Part shown: one piece after another, positions 18,265-28,210 of the stretch
How positions within the stretch are numbered: the first letter of the stretch is position 1
Layout of the letters: the number at the start of each line of letters is the position of its first letter
NCBI GenBank assembly: GCA_009773415.1
Contig: WSNO01000004.1
Location: forward strand, 35,186 to 99,185
Direction of reading: 5' to 3'
DNA: 64,000 nucleotides
Source of the DNA: Nitrospirota bacterium
Lineage (GTDB): Bacteria > Nitrospirota > Thermodesulfovibrionia > Thermodesulfovibrionales > Dissulfurispiraceae
Translations under genes and position numbers: made by a program
Notes under the pieces: model-generated
What the model saw: the letters and a program-made list of their open reading frames with translations, nothing else
Database searches by the model: none
What the model was told of the DNA's origin: nothing

Positions 18265-19236
18265 TTATCGGCATTCCAGCCCTTTTCTGAGAGATGCGAA
18301 GTTCTTCTCCATCAACTGAAGAAACGTCACTCCGCGATCAAAATCAGTGCGCGAAATATTGTGCGCGCCATGCAGCAAGAGCAGTTCGGCTCCGGTCTCC
18401 CTGGCGATAGTTTCCGCAATGCGCGGCTCGACAAGTTCTTCGTGAAAAAGATACCGCACTCCCTGCTTGTTTATCAGCCTGCTCAGCCTGATCAGGTCGC
18501 GGGGCGACGGCTCTGCCGAAGGAGAAAAGCCATAGGCAGACGTGTATCTCAAACCATGCCGATTCGCCAGATACCCGAAGGCAAAATGCCCTCCGCTGAT
18601 AAGCGTTTTCTTTTTGCACGTTGCCAGCATCGCGGCATATTCAGCATCAAGCGTCCGGAGACGCGCTTTCAGGTCATCCGCCCTGCGCATATAATACTCC
18701 CTATGTGCTGCATCTTTCTGCACAAAGCCGTCTCGGATGGCATCGATCATCATCACCGCATTCCTGAAGTCAAGCCAGATGTGCGGGTCGACCTTGCCAT
18801 GCCCATGCTCTTCGGCATGGCTGTCTTTCTGGCCCTTTACTCCTCGTTCATGCCGGTGCTCATGCACATCATCACTCTCCAAAAGCCGTATGCCGACGCT
18901 CGCATCAACGATCACAAGCGTGCTGCTGCCGGCTCCCTTCACCATCTTCTCGGCCCATGGTTCCATGTATTTGTTCGTGTACACAAAAATATCCGCTTTG
19001 GACAGATGCACCACGTCCGACGGTTTCGGCTCAAAGCTGTGCGCTTCGGCTCCGGGAGGCAGCAAAAGAAGTATCTCGGCCTTATCCCCCCCGATGCCGC
19101 GGGCAAAGTCATACAGCGGGAAAAGCGTTGTCACAACTTTCACTTTCGGCGTATCCGAAGCAGGTGAAGGCTGCTGCCGGCATGATACTGAACAGAGCAG
19201 GAATGCTGCAACGAGCACAAGAGCAAAACGCTTCAT
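18265..19236 (-). CDS. Metal ABC transporter substrate-binding lipoprotein (ZnuA-like)
   Basis: Cluster A-I solute-binding protein for Zn or Mn. It begins MKRFALVLVAAFLLCSVSC, a lipoprotein signal peptide whose Cys is the predicted lipidated residue. Metal ligands typical of the family follow: AEAHSFEPKPSD, the His of PHIWLDFRN, the His of SGGHFAFGYLA, and a C-terminal acidic/His site. A His-rich loop (about residues 125-145, with HEHRHERG and EEHGHG) favours zinc. The ATG has GGAGG 7 bases upstream; a longer reading lacks a signal peptide. No ATPase or permease gene is adjacent, so the rest of the transporter must be elsewhere. Confidence 0.9.
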   Translation of the reverse strand: MKRFALVLVAAFLLCSVSCRQQPSPASDTPKVKVVTTLFPLYDFARGIGGDKAEILLLLPPGAEAHSFEPKPSDVVHLSKADIFVYTNKYMEPWAEKMVKGAGSSTLVIVDASVGIRLLESDDVHEHRHERGVKGQKDSHAEEHGHGKVDPHIWLDFRNAVMMIDAIRDGFVQKDAAHREYYMRRADDLKARLRTLDAEYAAMLATCKKKTLISGGHFAFGYLANRHGLRYTSAYGFSPSAEPSPRDLIRLSRLINKQGVRYLFHEELVEPRIAETIARETGAELLLLHGAHNISRTDFDRGVTFLQLMEKNFASLRKGLECR

Positions 19237-19330
19237 TTCGAAACCTCCACATGCGCGATTCTTCCCCGCCCGGGGGTTCCCTCGATACCTCCGGATACGC
19301 AAAACTGCAAACAAAAGCACTCATTTCGGG

Positions 19331-19365
19331 CAAAAAAAGCGGCGCGCCGGTTATGGCCGCGCCGT
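19331..19365 (-). terminator. Rho-independent terminator of the small gene at 19.4-19.6 kb
   Basis: On the minus strand a GC-rich hairpin (CGGCGCG and CGCGCCG arms) is followed by CTTTTTTT, a classic intrinsic terminator. It lies between the small hypothetical gene and the ZnuA-like gene and so separates their transcripts. Confidence 0.75.
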
Positions 19366-19392
19366 TCTGTGTAATCGTCCTGCACTGTCCGG

Positions 19393-19644
19393 CTAAATTT
19401 CGTCGACCTCTATGCTGTTAATCTTCAAATACGGGTTTTTCTTGATGGCGTCCTGAAGATAGACCGTGACATACTTGGCAAGATCCTGCGCCGCTATCGG
19501 ATTCACCCGCAAAATAACGGATGCCTCGATATACGGAAACTCTTCAGAGCTGTCTTCTTTCGGTGCTTCCTTGTCGGCTTGAGCCTTCTTGAATGCCATC
19601 GCCAGAGGCGATTCGTCCTGCGGAGTATCATTTGGATTTGTCAT
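19393..19644 (-). CDS. Small conserved-looking hypothetical protein
   Basis: An 83-residue protein I do not recognise. Residues 1-36 are hydrophilic and acidic (MTNPNDTPQDESPL), probably disordered. The C-terminal half, FPYIEASVILRVNPIAAQDL followed by AKYVTVYLQDAI, looks like a folded beta-alpha unit. No signal peptide or metal motif is seen. GGTG upstream gives a weak ribosome site. It has its own downstream terminator, which supports its being a real transcribed unit. Function unknown. Confidence 0.6.
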   Translation of the reverse strand: MTNPNDTPQDESPLAMAFKKAQADKEAPKEDSSEEFPYIEASVILRVNPIAAQDLAKYVTVYLQDAIKKNPYLKINSIEVDEI

Positions 19645-19873
19645 ATCTGCACACCTGTTTCTTTAATTTTTTAGGATGATTATTACTGTCCATACAATTA
19701 CTTATAAAGCTTTTCTCCTGACCTGTCAAGCGAAACCGGAGGAGAAGATTAATCAAGGCCGTCATTTAATATACACCAAAAAGGCATCTGCCTTCAGGGT
19801 ATTTATTGCACAGAAGAACGAAGTCCCGCAGACGCCTGTCTCTTTGATTCCCCGGAACAACAAGGACGCACTT

Positions 19874-20161
19874 TCAGCAGTATTCCCAGCCCTCAAGGAC
19901 AATCCTCCTGATGCCGAGAAAAGAGCTGACAGTAATCATCAGCTCACGGTCCATCGGGAAGCGCCGCGGCAACAGCACCGGCACGCCCTGAATCTCTTTC
20001 TCAACATAGCTTTCAGGGTCATGGGGCACGCCAAAACGCACTGTAGGGCACTCCTGCAGATTAACGCAACACCCGCCCTTGATATGGCGCGGCATGTCGA
20101 GAAAAATCGGCTTGTTCTCTTTTTTTATCAGTGCAAGCGCTTCGGGCGAAATCGACAGCAT
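19874..20161 (-). CDS. CC/Se-motif family small protein (cysteine form)
   Basis: A 95-residue protein with a GGCCV motif (about residue 29) followed by NLQECPTVRFGVPHDPESY. This matches my memory of the small family in which one of the paired cysteines is sometimes selenocysteine; here both codons are Cys. The biochemical role is not established; a redox or metal-binding function is inferred from the Cys pair. It follows the cyclase-family gene by 42 bases on the same strand and may be translated from the same transcript. selA elsewhere in the window makes the selenium link worth noting but not evidence of function. Confidence 0.6.
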   Translation of the reverse strand: MLSISPEALALIKKENKPIFLDMPRHIKGGCCVNLQECPTVRFGVPHDPESYVEKEIQGVPVLLPRRFPMDRELMITVSSFLGIRRIVLEGWEYC

Positions 20162-20203
20162 GGCTCAACATTACCACACTCAGTCCCGGCCATTCAAAAG
20201 CAG

Positions 20204-20821
20204 TCAGTGAATTCGCGCAACGACTCTTGCCAGTCCTGCTTCCGCCCGGAAGCGCACCGGCAGCGCAAAGACCTCGAAACTCCGGACGCCGACGAGTTCC
20301 TCAAGATTCGTCAGGTTTTCGATAATAAGTATCCCCTGAGAAAGCAGAAGGCGATGGACGGAAAATGGCGGGCGGTCAGGGCTTGCGAAGTCAATGCCCA
20401 GCATACTGACACCGGCATCCGCCAGCGCCTGCGCAAAGGCCAGCGTCACTACCGGCGATTCCCGAAAATACTCCGGTGAGCGGTAGACTGCGGAGCGCCC
20501 GGACATGACCAGCACAATATCGCCATGCCGAAGTTCTGCGCCTGCAAGCGCAGCATCATCGACAAGAGTACTCCCGCGCGCATCAATCAGAACGCCCCTG
20601 CCCACAAATCTTTCAACAGGCACATCCGACAAAAAAACGCCCTCTTCAAAAACATGACGGGGGCCGTCTATATGAGTTCCGGCGTGCAGTACGGCATGCA
20701 CAGAGCCGATTGCGTAGCCTGTTGAGCCAATCTCCGCTGCCTGCTGCAATTCAGGCGGAGGGTCCCCCGGATAGACCGGCATGGCGTTATCAAAAACATG
20801 CGACAAATCTATCAGCTTCAT
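20204..20821 (-). CDS. Cyclase/kynurenine formamidase-like metal hydrolase
   Basis: A 205-residue member of the cyclase family (PF04199 type) that includes KynB formamidases and isatin hydrolases. The metal-binding signature HAGTHIDGPRH is present near residue 46, preceded by MKLIDLSHVFDNAMPVYPGD, a typical family start. The substrate cannot be read from sequence. No tryptophan degradation gene is nearby, so kynurenine should not be assumed. The ATG is the first in frame. It is followed by the CC-motif protein. Confidence 0.85.
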   Translation of the reverse strand: MKLIDLSHVFDNAMPVYPGDPPPELQQAAEIGSTGYAIGSVHAVLHAGTHIDGPRHVFEEGVFLSDVPVERFVGRGVLIDARGSTLVDDAALAGAELRHGDIVLVMSGRSAVYRSPEYFRESPVVTLAFAQALADAGVSMLGIDFASPDRPPFSVHRLLLSQGILIIENLTNLEELVGVRSFEVFALPVRFRAEAGLARVVARIH

Positions 20822-20990
20822 GATCTCCCCTCTTGCTTCTTCCGCTTCGACAGCATTCCATGACTAATGCGGCGGACGGGCTTCTGAGTATTTGTTTATC
20901 TTTTCTGCAACTCGCCTGCGCCGAACCCCGGAATTGCCGAAAGGAGGCAGTGTTCACAATGCAAACGCCAATGACGATTCCGGGTTTAAT

Positions 20991-21023
20991 AAGAATGGCC
21001 GCCCATTACAGGCGGCCGTTCTT
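20991..21023 (-). terminator. Hairpin after acs, probable terminator
   Basis: A long stem with GGCCGCC and GGCGGCC cores and flanking AAGAA/TTCTT pairing surrounds a 7-base loop, starting 22 bases after the acs stop. The T-run on the minus strand is short (ATTCTTATT), so efficiency is uncertain; the symmetry allows function in both directions. Confidence 0.6.
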
Positions 21024-21045
21024 ATCCTTCCTACAGCGATAAGGG

Positions 21046-23016
<1,971 letters not shown>

Positions 23017-23136
23017 CTTTTCGTCCTCCTTTAGTTATCATGTTAAAAAAGACTATCAGGCAATTACCGAATCGCCCATAATTCTACCATATCCAAATGC
23101 GCGGAATGCTTTCTCTTCAACACTTCCGGGCTTTTT

Positions 23137-24678
23137 CTATTCCGCTCCTATGCCCACGTAGCTGCGGAGTTTTTCTTCAGCGAACTTTTCTTCAGCGCCC
23201 GGATCTTTCGTCAGGAAGGAAACGACTATGGCTACAATGATTGCCGCGCCCATCGAGAAAATGCCCGGGTTCTTCATCGGAAAGAGCGCCACGGGATTCT
23301 TGAGAATGTCCACCCAGATAGTCGGGCTTATTACAATCAGTCCGACGGCAAGGAACAATCCGGTATAGATGCTCGCTACGGCTCCCTTTGTCGAAAGGCC
23401 TTTCCAGTAAATCGACATCGCAAGCGCCGGGAAATTCGCGCTCGCCGCAACCGCAAAGGCGAGTCCCACCATGAAAGCCACGTTCTGGCCCTTGAACAAC
23501 ATGCCGAGCAATATCGCGGCAACGCCGAGGCCGACGGTTGCCATGCGCGCAACCCTTACCTCTTCTTTTTCATTTGCCATGCCTTTGCGGATAACGCCGA
23601 CATACAGGTCATGCGAAAGCGCGGAGGCTCCCGCAAGGGTCAGGCCTGCCACAACGGCAAGAATCGTTGCGAATGCGACTGCGGCAAGAAACCCGAGAAA
23701 CAGGTTGCCGCCGAGCGCCTCGGCAAGAAGCGGAGCGGCCATGTTGCCGCCCTTGTCGATGCTCATTATGATATCGGATCCGACCAGCACTGCTGCGCCG
23801 AATCCAATCGTAACTGTCAGTATATAGAAGTAGCCGATAAAGCCGGTCGCATAAAAGACGGACTTCCGGGCCTCCTTCGCGTCAGGGACGGTATAGAAGC
23901 GCATGAGGATGTGCGGAAGTCCTGCGCAGCCGAACATGAGCGCAATGCCCAGTGAGAACGCATCGAGCGGATTTGTTATCAGGCCGCCCGGCTGAAGATA
24001 CCTGTCGCCATACTGGGTCGCAACTGCCTGAAACAGCTCGGGATAGCTGAAGCCGAACTTCGCGAGCGTCAGAACAACCAGGATGGTGGCGCCCCCCAGC
24101 AAAAGCACGGCCTTGATGATCTGAACCCACGTCGTTGCGAGCATGCCGCCGAATAAAACGTAGGCAATCATCAACCCGCCGACCAGAACAATGGCTAGTT
24201 CATACGATAGCCCGAACATAAGCTTGATGAGCGTTCCGGCGCCGACCATCTGCGCTATCAGATAAAAAAGGACGGTTACCAGCGAACCGGTCGCCGCCGC
24301 GGTGCGGATGGGCCGGTGGCTGAGCCGGTAAGCGAGAACGTCAGCAAAGGTATATTTGCCGAGGTTCCGGAGCGGCTCCGCAATAAGAAATGTAAGAATC
24401 GGCCAGCCGACAAGCCAGCCGACCGAATATATCAGTCCGTCGTAGCCGCGGGTAGAAACAAGTCCCGCGATTCCGAGAAATGAAGCGGCGCTCATGTAGT
24501 CGCCGGACAGGGCCAGACCGTTCTGGAAGCCGGTGATGCTCCTGCCGGCAGCATAGAACTCAGATGTGCTGCGCGTGCGCTTTGCTGCCCAGTAGGTAAT
24601 ACCGAGCGTGCTCACCACAAACCCCAGAAAAAAAAGAATTGAGGTGATGTTCGCCTGTCCTATTGCTGTCTGTTCCAT
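23137..24678 (-). CDS. Sodium:solute symporter, acetate permease ActP-like
   Basis: A 513-residue SSS-family transporter with about 13 hydrophobic segments. The N-terminal [26 protein letters not shown] and [15 protein letters not shown] are typical of the ActP/YjcG branch, which carries acetate and other short carboxylates. The partner DUF485 gene ends one base upstream, the same actP-yjcH pairing known in E. coli (in reverse naming order), and acs lies downstream. Acetate is the likely substrate by context; propionate or pyruvate cannot be excluded. Confidence 0.9.
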   Translation of the reverse strand: MEQTAIGQANITSILFFLGFVVSTLGITYWAAKRTRSTSEFYAAGRSITGFQNGLALSGDYMSAASFLGIAGLVSTRGYDGLIYSVGWLVGWPILTFLIAEPLRNLGKYTFADVLAYRLSHRPIRTAAATGSLVTVLFYLIAQMVGAGTLIKLMFGLSYELAIVLVGGLMIAYVLFGGMLATTWVQIIKAVLLLGGATILVVLTLAKFGFSYPELFQAVATQYGDRYLQPGGLITNPLDAFSLGIALMFGCAGLPHILMRFYTVPDAKEARKSVFYATGFIGYFYILTVTIGFGAAVLVGSDIIMSIDKGGNMAAPLLAEALGGNLFLGFLAAVAFATILAVVAGLTLAGASALSHDLYVGVIRKGMANEKEEVRVARMATVGLGVAAILLGMLFKGQNVAFMVGLAFAVAASANFPALAMSIYWKGLSTKGAVASIYTGLFLAVGLIVISPTIWVDILKNPVALFPMKNPGIFSMGAAIIVAIVVSFLTKDPGAEEKFAEEKLRSYVGIGAE

Positions 24679-24679
24679 G

Positions 24680-24988
24680 CTATCCTCCTATGCGGTCGCG
24701 AACGCTCCGCACCATCGCGTCATATTTCGTGTTTGCCCAGAAGACGTATACGCCGGTGAGGACCCATGAAAGAATGATTGCGCCGACGGCAATCGGAATC
24801 CCTACGGTAATGGCGCCGGAAATTTTTGTCCCGAGAAAAGGCTTATAAAAGGCAAGAAGCGTAATAAAGCCGAAGAAAACAATCATTTCGACAATCGTGA
24901 GAATCAGCGAGACTCTGTTTTTCTGTCGCGTCAGCTTCCTGAACTCAGGGTCCTCAAGCATCTTTGTTACATTCCTGTCTGTCTGCAT
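24680..24988 (-). CDS. DUF485 small membrane protein, symporter partner (YjcH-like)
   Basis: A 102-residue protein with two transmembrane helices (about residues 28-48 and 62-84), a basic N-terminal segment and the DUF485 pattern [22 protein letters not shown]485 proteins are almost always encoded beside ActP-type symporters and may assist assembly or coupling; the mechanism is not known. GGGGGAGG precedes the ATG. It lies 14 bases after the exonuclease gene and one base before the symporter, so the genes are clearly co-transcribed. Confidence 0.9.
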   Translation of the reverse strand: MQTDRNVTKMLEDPEFRKLTRQKNRVSLILTIVEMIVFFGFITLLAFYKPFLGTKISGAITVGIPIAVGAIILSWVLTGVYVFWANTKYDAMVRSVRDRIGG

Positions 24989-25002
24989 CGTGACCTCCCC
25001 CG

Positions 25003-25719
25003 TTAAAAGTTACTCATCTGTCCGGCCGGAAGCGCGCGCGTTCCGCCTCCTGCCGGATTCCCTATCCGTAATAAACCGCCGATAGTCGTTATTTCTTCGC
25101 GGCGGAGCATCGACAGAAACCTCTGAAAGACCTGAGCGGTTGTGTAGGCGTCGCCGAGCGCGGTATGCGCCGATGCCGCCGGAATGCCGAGATCATCGGC
25201 GATGGCGAAAAGGGCTGTGCTCGCGCCGCCGGAAGCCTTTTGGGGCCGCAGGACTCCCCTGCCGGTCAGCCATTCGTAGAGCGAATATGTATCGACGACC
25301 GGATAGCCCAACTCCCTGCCCAGAAGAGCCCGAAGCTCCTTGTTCAGATAAAAAAGATCAACGTCGATACAATGGCCGACCAGAACGGAGTCCTTGCAAT
25401 ACGAGAGAAATTCGCCGAGTATCGGCTTCAGCGGCGGTTCAAGCTCTACTTCGCTCGGCATGACACCATGGATGACAACGCTCTTCGGATTCATTACCCG
25501 CTCCGGATTTATCATCCGGTCGAAGTATGTGCCGAGCTCAATCTTGCTGCCGGCCATGCGGAGGGCGCCGATGGATATAAGGGAGTCGCGCCGCTGGTCC
25601 AGTCCCGTCAGCTCCGTATCAAGCACCACAAACCTGCTTTCGCTTATCGGGGCATCCGGGTCGATTGTTACGGTCAGCAGCTCTGCAGAGCGGAAAATGT
25701 CGAAGAGTCCTTTTACCAT
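25003..25719 (-). CDS. DEDDh 3'-5' exonuclease (DnaQ-like), copy 1
   Basis: A 238-residue exonuclease-fold protein. The acidic residues of motif I are in VVLDTELTGLD, motif II in GHCIDVDLFYLN and motif III in HTALGDAYTTAQVF, giving a complete DEDDh site. It resembles DnaQ/RNase T-type domains but lacks polymerase or clamp-binding partners, so RNA or small oligonucleotides are as likely as DNA. Its start overlaps the end of the DUF294 gene by 7 bases (ATGGTAA junction). Together with the second copy at 32.7 kb it forms a close paralogous pair in parallel symporter operons. The biological substrate is unknown. Confidence 0.88.
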   Translation of the reverse strand: MVKGLFDIFRSAELLTVTIDPDAPISESRFVVLDTELTGLDQRRDSLISIGALRMAGSKIELGTYFDRMINPERVMNPKSVVIHGVMPSEVELEPPLKPILGEFLSYCKDSVLVGHCIDVDLFYLNKELRALLGRELGYPVVDTYSLYEWLTGRGVLRPQKASGGASTALFAIADDLGIPAASAHTALGDAYTTAQVFQRFLSMLRREEITTIGGLLRIGNPAGGGTRALPAGQMSNF

Positions 25720-27614
25720 ATCATGTGCTTGTATCGTTCAATGACCATGTCCTGCACCCGGCTGATAAGGTGGAACGCTTCTTTGGCGGTTTTCTTTTCG
25801 AGTGGAGTTAATGTTTCCGGATTGATGAAGTTGTCCGGCATGTTCCCTTTTGTAACTTGGTCAAACTGGTGCTGCATTCTGAGCAGCATGATAAACTCAA
25901 ACGCCTGCGCCAGCTCTTCGCCATATTCGGTGACAATCGAATGCTTTCCCTTCAGGGCGCGAATCCGTTCGAGCGTGGAGGTCTCGCGCGCCTGCTTTTC
26001 GAGCGCGAAGAGCCGCACCAGATCGACAATGGGCGCGAGCCCTTTTATCTTCATGTTCAGCATGTCCTTATGCTCGCCGCTCTTTTCAACCACAAACGTT
26101 TTTAAAAAGCCTATCGGCGGGCGGTTCTTGATCGCCATGTTGGCGATGTAGCCAAGAAACACCTTGCGATCCTTTAACTGTGAACAGAGAAAATCACGCA
26201 GCTCCTCGGCAAGCATCCGTTCACCGTGGACTGACCGGAAATCAAAGAAGGTGACCGAATTGAGCACTGCGGAGGCTGTAGGCTCGGCTATCCATTGAGA
26301 GAAATATTTTTTCCAGTTCTTCAGCGGCTGGCACCACTTCGGATTGCTCGCCATAAAGCCGGCGGGGCAGAGCGGAACTCCGCACTGGACCAGGCTTTCA
26401 CGCACAAACGAAGCGAATCCCGAAAAATAGCGCTCGGCGCTGTCGGCTTCGTGCGGAGTCGCCGGGTCGGCGTGGATTATCGCGTTATCCTGGTCGGTCC
26501 TGAACGTCTGTTCTTTCCGGCCTTCGCTGCCGAACGCTATCCAGCAATAACGGAGCGGTGGCTGGCCATACTTGCGCTCGGCGATTTCGAGCAGTTTGCG
26601 CACGAGCCGGTCATTGATTTCCGTAATGACACGCACAATGCTGCTGGCGCGCGCCCCTTCTTTCATGAGCATGCCGACGATGCCGGTCACCTGCCGCGAA
26701 ACACCGGCAAGTCCCTCAACGCTCTGCTGTTCCTCGATGTCTCTGGCTATCGAAAGAGGTGAGTTGCCGTGCAGCAGCATGAGGTCGTGGTTGGTCAGCA
26801 TGCCGCACATCGCGCCGTCCTTCACCACAAGCAGATGATGTATGTTGTACCGGATCATCTTCAATACCGCTTCGAAGCAAAGATCCCGCGCATCCGAACG
26901 GATCAACGGGGCGCTCATGACGTATCGGACCGGTTCGTTCACGTCGCGGCCCCGCGCAACCACTTTGCCGCGCAGGTCGCGGTCAGTCACGATTCCTGAC
27001 GGAAGGCCATTGGCATCCGTCAGCACAACCGCGCTGATTTTGTTCTGGCACATGATGCCTGCGGCCTCCCTGATTGAAATGCTGTCCGGCGCGGTAATCA
27101 CGTTCTTTGATGCGATCTCTCCGACAGTGGCCGTGAACATGATGCGGTCCGCAGACGATGTGGACATGCTTTTGTCGTGCATCTCCTTGAAGGTTTTATC
27201 TATGTAGATGTTCAGAAAGGATTTCAGAAAGAATTCGCGGACGCCCTCATTCGTGTCGAGCAGTTTGCGGACGGTCGCCCGATCGATTTGATAACAGATG
27301 GTGTCTTCAGCCGTAACGACATTCGCCCGGGACTTGTCGCCCCCGAAAAGCGACAGATAACCGAACAGGTCGCCCTCGCTGCGATAATCAATGGTGACGT
27401 CCCCTTCATCCGCCGTGGAGCGGGATACCCGGATGCCGCCCTTTTTAATGACATACAGATACTCGCTCGCCTTGCCGCCCTGCTTGAGAATGAGCGTGCC
27501 CTTCGGATAAAACTCCAGAGAGACGCCGTGCGCCACAGCGGTAAGTTGCGGTTCGTCGAGGAGCTGAAACGGCGGAACCTTTCCGAGAAACTCTACTATT
27601 TCTCCGATTATCAT
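25713..27614 (-). CDS. cNMP-binding/CBS/DUF294 nucleotidyltransferase-like protein, copy 1
   Basis: A signalling protein of about 633 residues. Domain order is a cyclic-nucleotide-binding beta barrel (about 10-130, with GDLFGYLSLFGG), paired CBS domains (about 165-290), a GlnD-like nucleotidyltransferase domain with GSEGRKEQTFRTDQDNAII (about 360-380), and a helical DUF294 C-terminal domain. GlnD-like folds transfer nucleotides to proteins, but no target is proven for this family. I start at the ATG giving MIIGEIVEFLGK, which aligns with the paralogue at 28.2 kb. Earlier in-frame starts fall inside the predicted sigma-54 -12 box. The ATG would be only about 4 bases into the transcript, and no Shine-Dalgarno site is seen. 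Confidence 0.85.
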   Translation of the reverse strand: MIIGEIVEFLGKVPPFQLLDEPQLTAVAHGVSLEFYPKGTLILKQGGKASEYLYVIKKGGIRVSRSTADEGDVTIDYRSEGDLFGYLSLFGGDKSRANVVTAEDTICYQIDRATVRKLLDTNEGVREFFLKSFLNIYIDKTFKEMHDKSMSTSSADRIMFTATVGEIASKNVITAPDSISIREAAGIMCQNKISAVVLTDANGLPSGIVTDRDLRGKVVARGRDVNEPVRYVMSAPLIRSDARDLCFEAVLKMIRYNIHHLLVVKDGAMCGMLTNHDLMLLHGNSPLSIARDIEEQQSVEGLAGVSRQVTGIVGMLMKEGARASSIVRVITEINDRLVRKLLEIAERKYGQPPLRYCWIAFGSEGRKEQTFRTDQDNAIIHADPATPHEADSAERYFSGFASFVRESLVQCGVPLCPAGFMASNPKWCQPLKNWKKYFSQWIAEPTASAVLNSVTFFDFRSVHGERMLAEELRDFLCSQLKDRKVFLGYIANMAIKNRPPIGFLKTFVVEKSGEHKDMLNMKIKGLAPIVDLVRLFALEKQARETSTLERIRALKGKHSIVTEYGEELAQAFEFIMLLRMQHQFDQVTKGNMPDNFINPETLTPLEKKTAKEAFHLISRVQDMVIERYKHMIW

Positions 27615-27627
27615 GTTCATGGTAGTA

Positions 27628-27643
27628 AGCAATGATTATGCCA
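27628..27643 (-). promoter_or_regulatory. Sigma-54 promoter of the ActP-like operon
   Basis: The minus strand reads TGGCATAATCATTGCT, matching TGGCAYR-N4-TTGCW at every informative position. Transcription is expected to start near 27617, just before the DUF294 start codon. The same element with one base change precedes the second symporter operon. Confidence 0.75.
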
Positions 27644-27775
27644 TCAGATTGCGGGATTGCACGAAAAATATGACTATCAATGAAAATTCAAGATGTTAAT
27701 AAAGAGATTTCTTATTGCCATGCTATATGTGACTTGCATAACCATGCGAAGAAAGGTGACGCAGACGCTCGACAT

Positions 27776-27790
27776 GTTACGGAAAGTAAC
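27776..27790. promoter_or_regulatory. Palindromic upstream activator site, copy 1
   Basis: GTTACGGAAAGTAAC has perfect 5-bp inverted arms around GGAAA. Its TTAC...GTAA core ends 134 bases from the -24 edge of the sigma-54 promoter, the usual distance for an enhancer-binding protein. The same 13-base core occurs at the same distance before the second operon. A shared GTGACGCA lies 13 bases to its promoter-proximal side. It also sits between the divergent FmdB-like gene and its promoter region. Confidence 0.7.
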
Positions 27791-27828
27791 ACCATTCACA
27801 CGTCACTTGTATGCAACGCGTCTCTCCT

Positions 27829-27856
27829 ATGACTCTGCAATGAAACCTGCTACAAT
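27829..27856 (+). promoter_or_regulatory. Possible sigma-70 promoter of the FmdB-like gene
   Basis: ATGACT and TACAAT are separated by 16 bases, with the -10 close to consensus and the -35 weaker. It would start transcription about 45 bases before the zinc-ribbon gene, about 50 bases to the right of the palindromic activator site. Confidence 0.4.
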
Positions 27857-27906
27857 TAGTCACATGCACATATTAACCGGCAGCTCAATGAACAAGGAGG
27901 TGCGTT

Positions 27907-28074
27907 ATGCCTGCTTATGATTTCATCTGCAAGGACTGCAAGAAGGAATTTACGGCGTTTTACTCAATCGGTGAGTACCAGGCAAACCCGGCAATCAGGT
28001 GTCCTCTGTGCGGAAGCGATAACATTCAGCGGAAGTTTTCAGGGGTTTTCGCAAAAACGAGCAAAAAATCGTAA
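27907..28074 (+). CDS. FmdB-family zinc-ribbon protein
   Basis: A 55-residue protein starting MPAYDFICKDCKKEFTAF, with two CxxC knuckles (CKDC and CPLC) that form a zinc ribbon. The family (FmdB/CxxC_CXXC_SSSS) is called a putative regulatory protein, but no general function is established. AAGGAGG lies 6 bases before the ATG, the best ribosome site in this region. It is the only plus-strand gene among the acetate operons and is divergent from the sigma-54 operon, with which it shares the activator-site region. Confidence 0.85.
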   Translation: MPAYDFICKDCKKEFTAFYSIGEYQANPAIRCPLCGSDNIQRKFSGVFAKTSKKS

Positions 28075-28210
28075 CTGCTGAGGCTCGCCACAGAGCGGAA
28101 CGATAGGGTTTTCAGGTCGCCGGCTCCCGGCGCTCCCGCCAATGGCATGGAGATCGCGTTTCCGGCAAGCCGCGCGGACGGAAACTGTTTTTCTCCGGGC
28201 AGTGAGCTGG

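Noticed and set aside
20959..21042. 27-codon plus-strand frame with AAGGAGG upstream
   Set aside because: Spacing to the ATG is long and the frame consists largely of the acs terminator hairpin.
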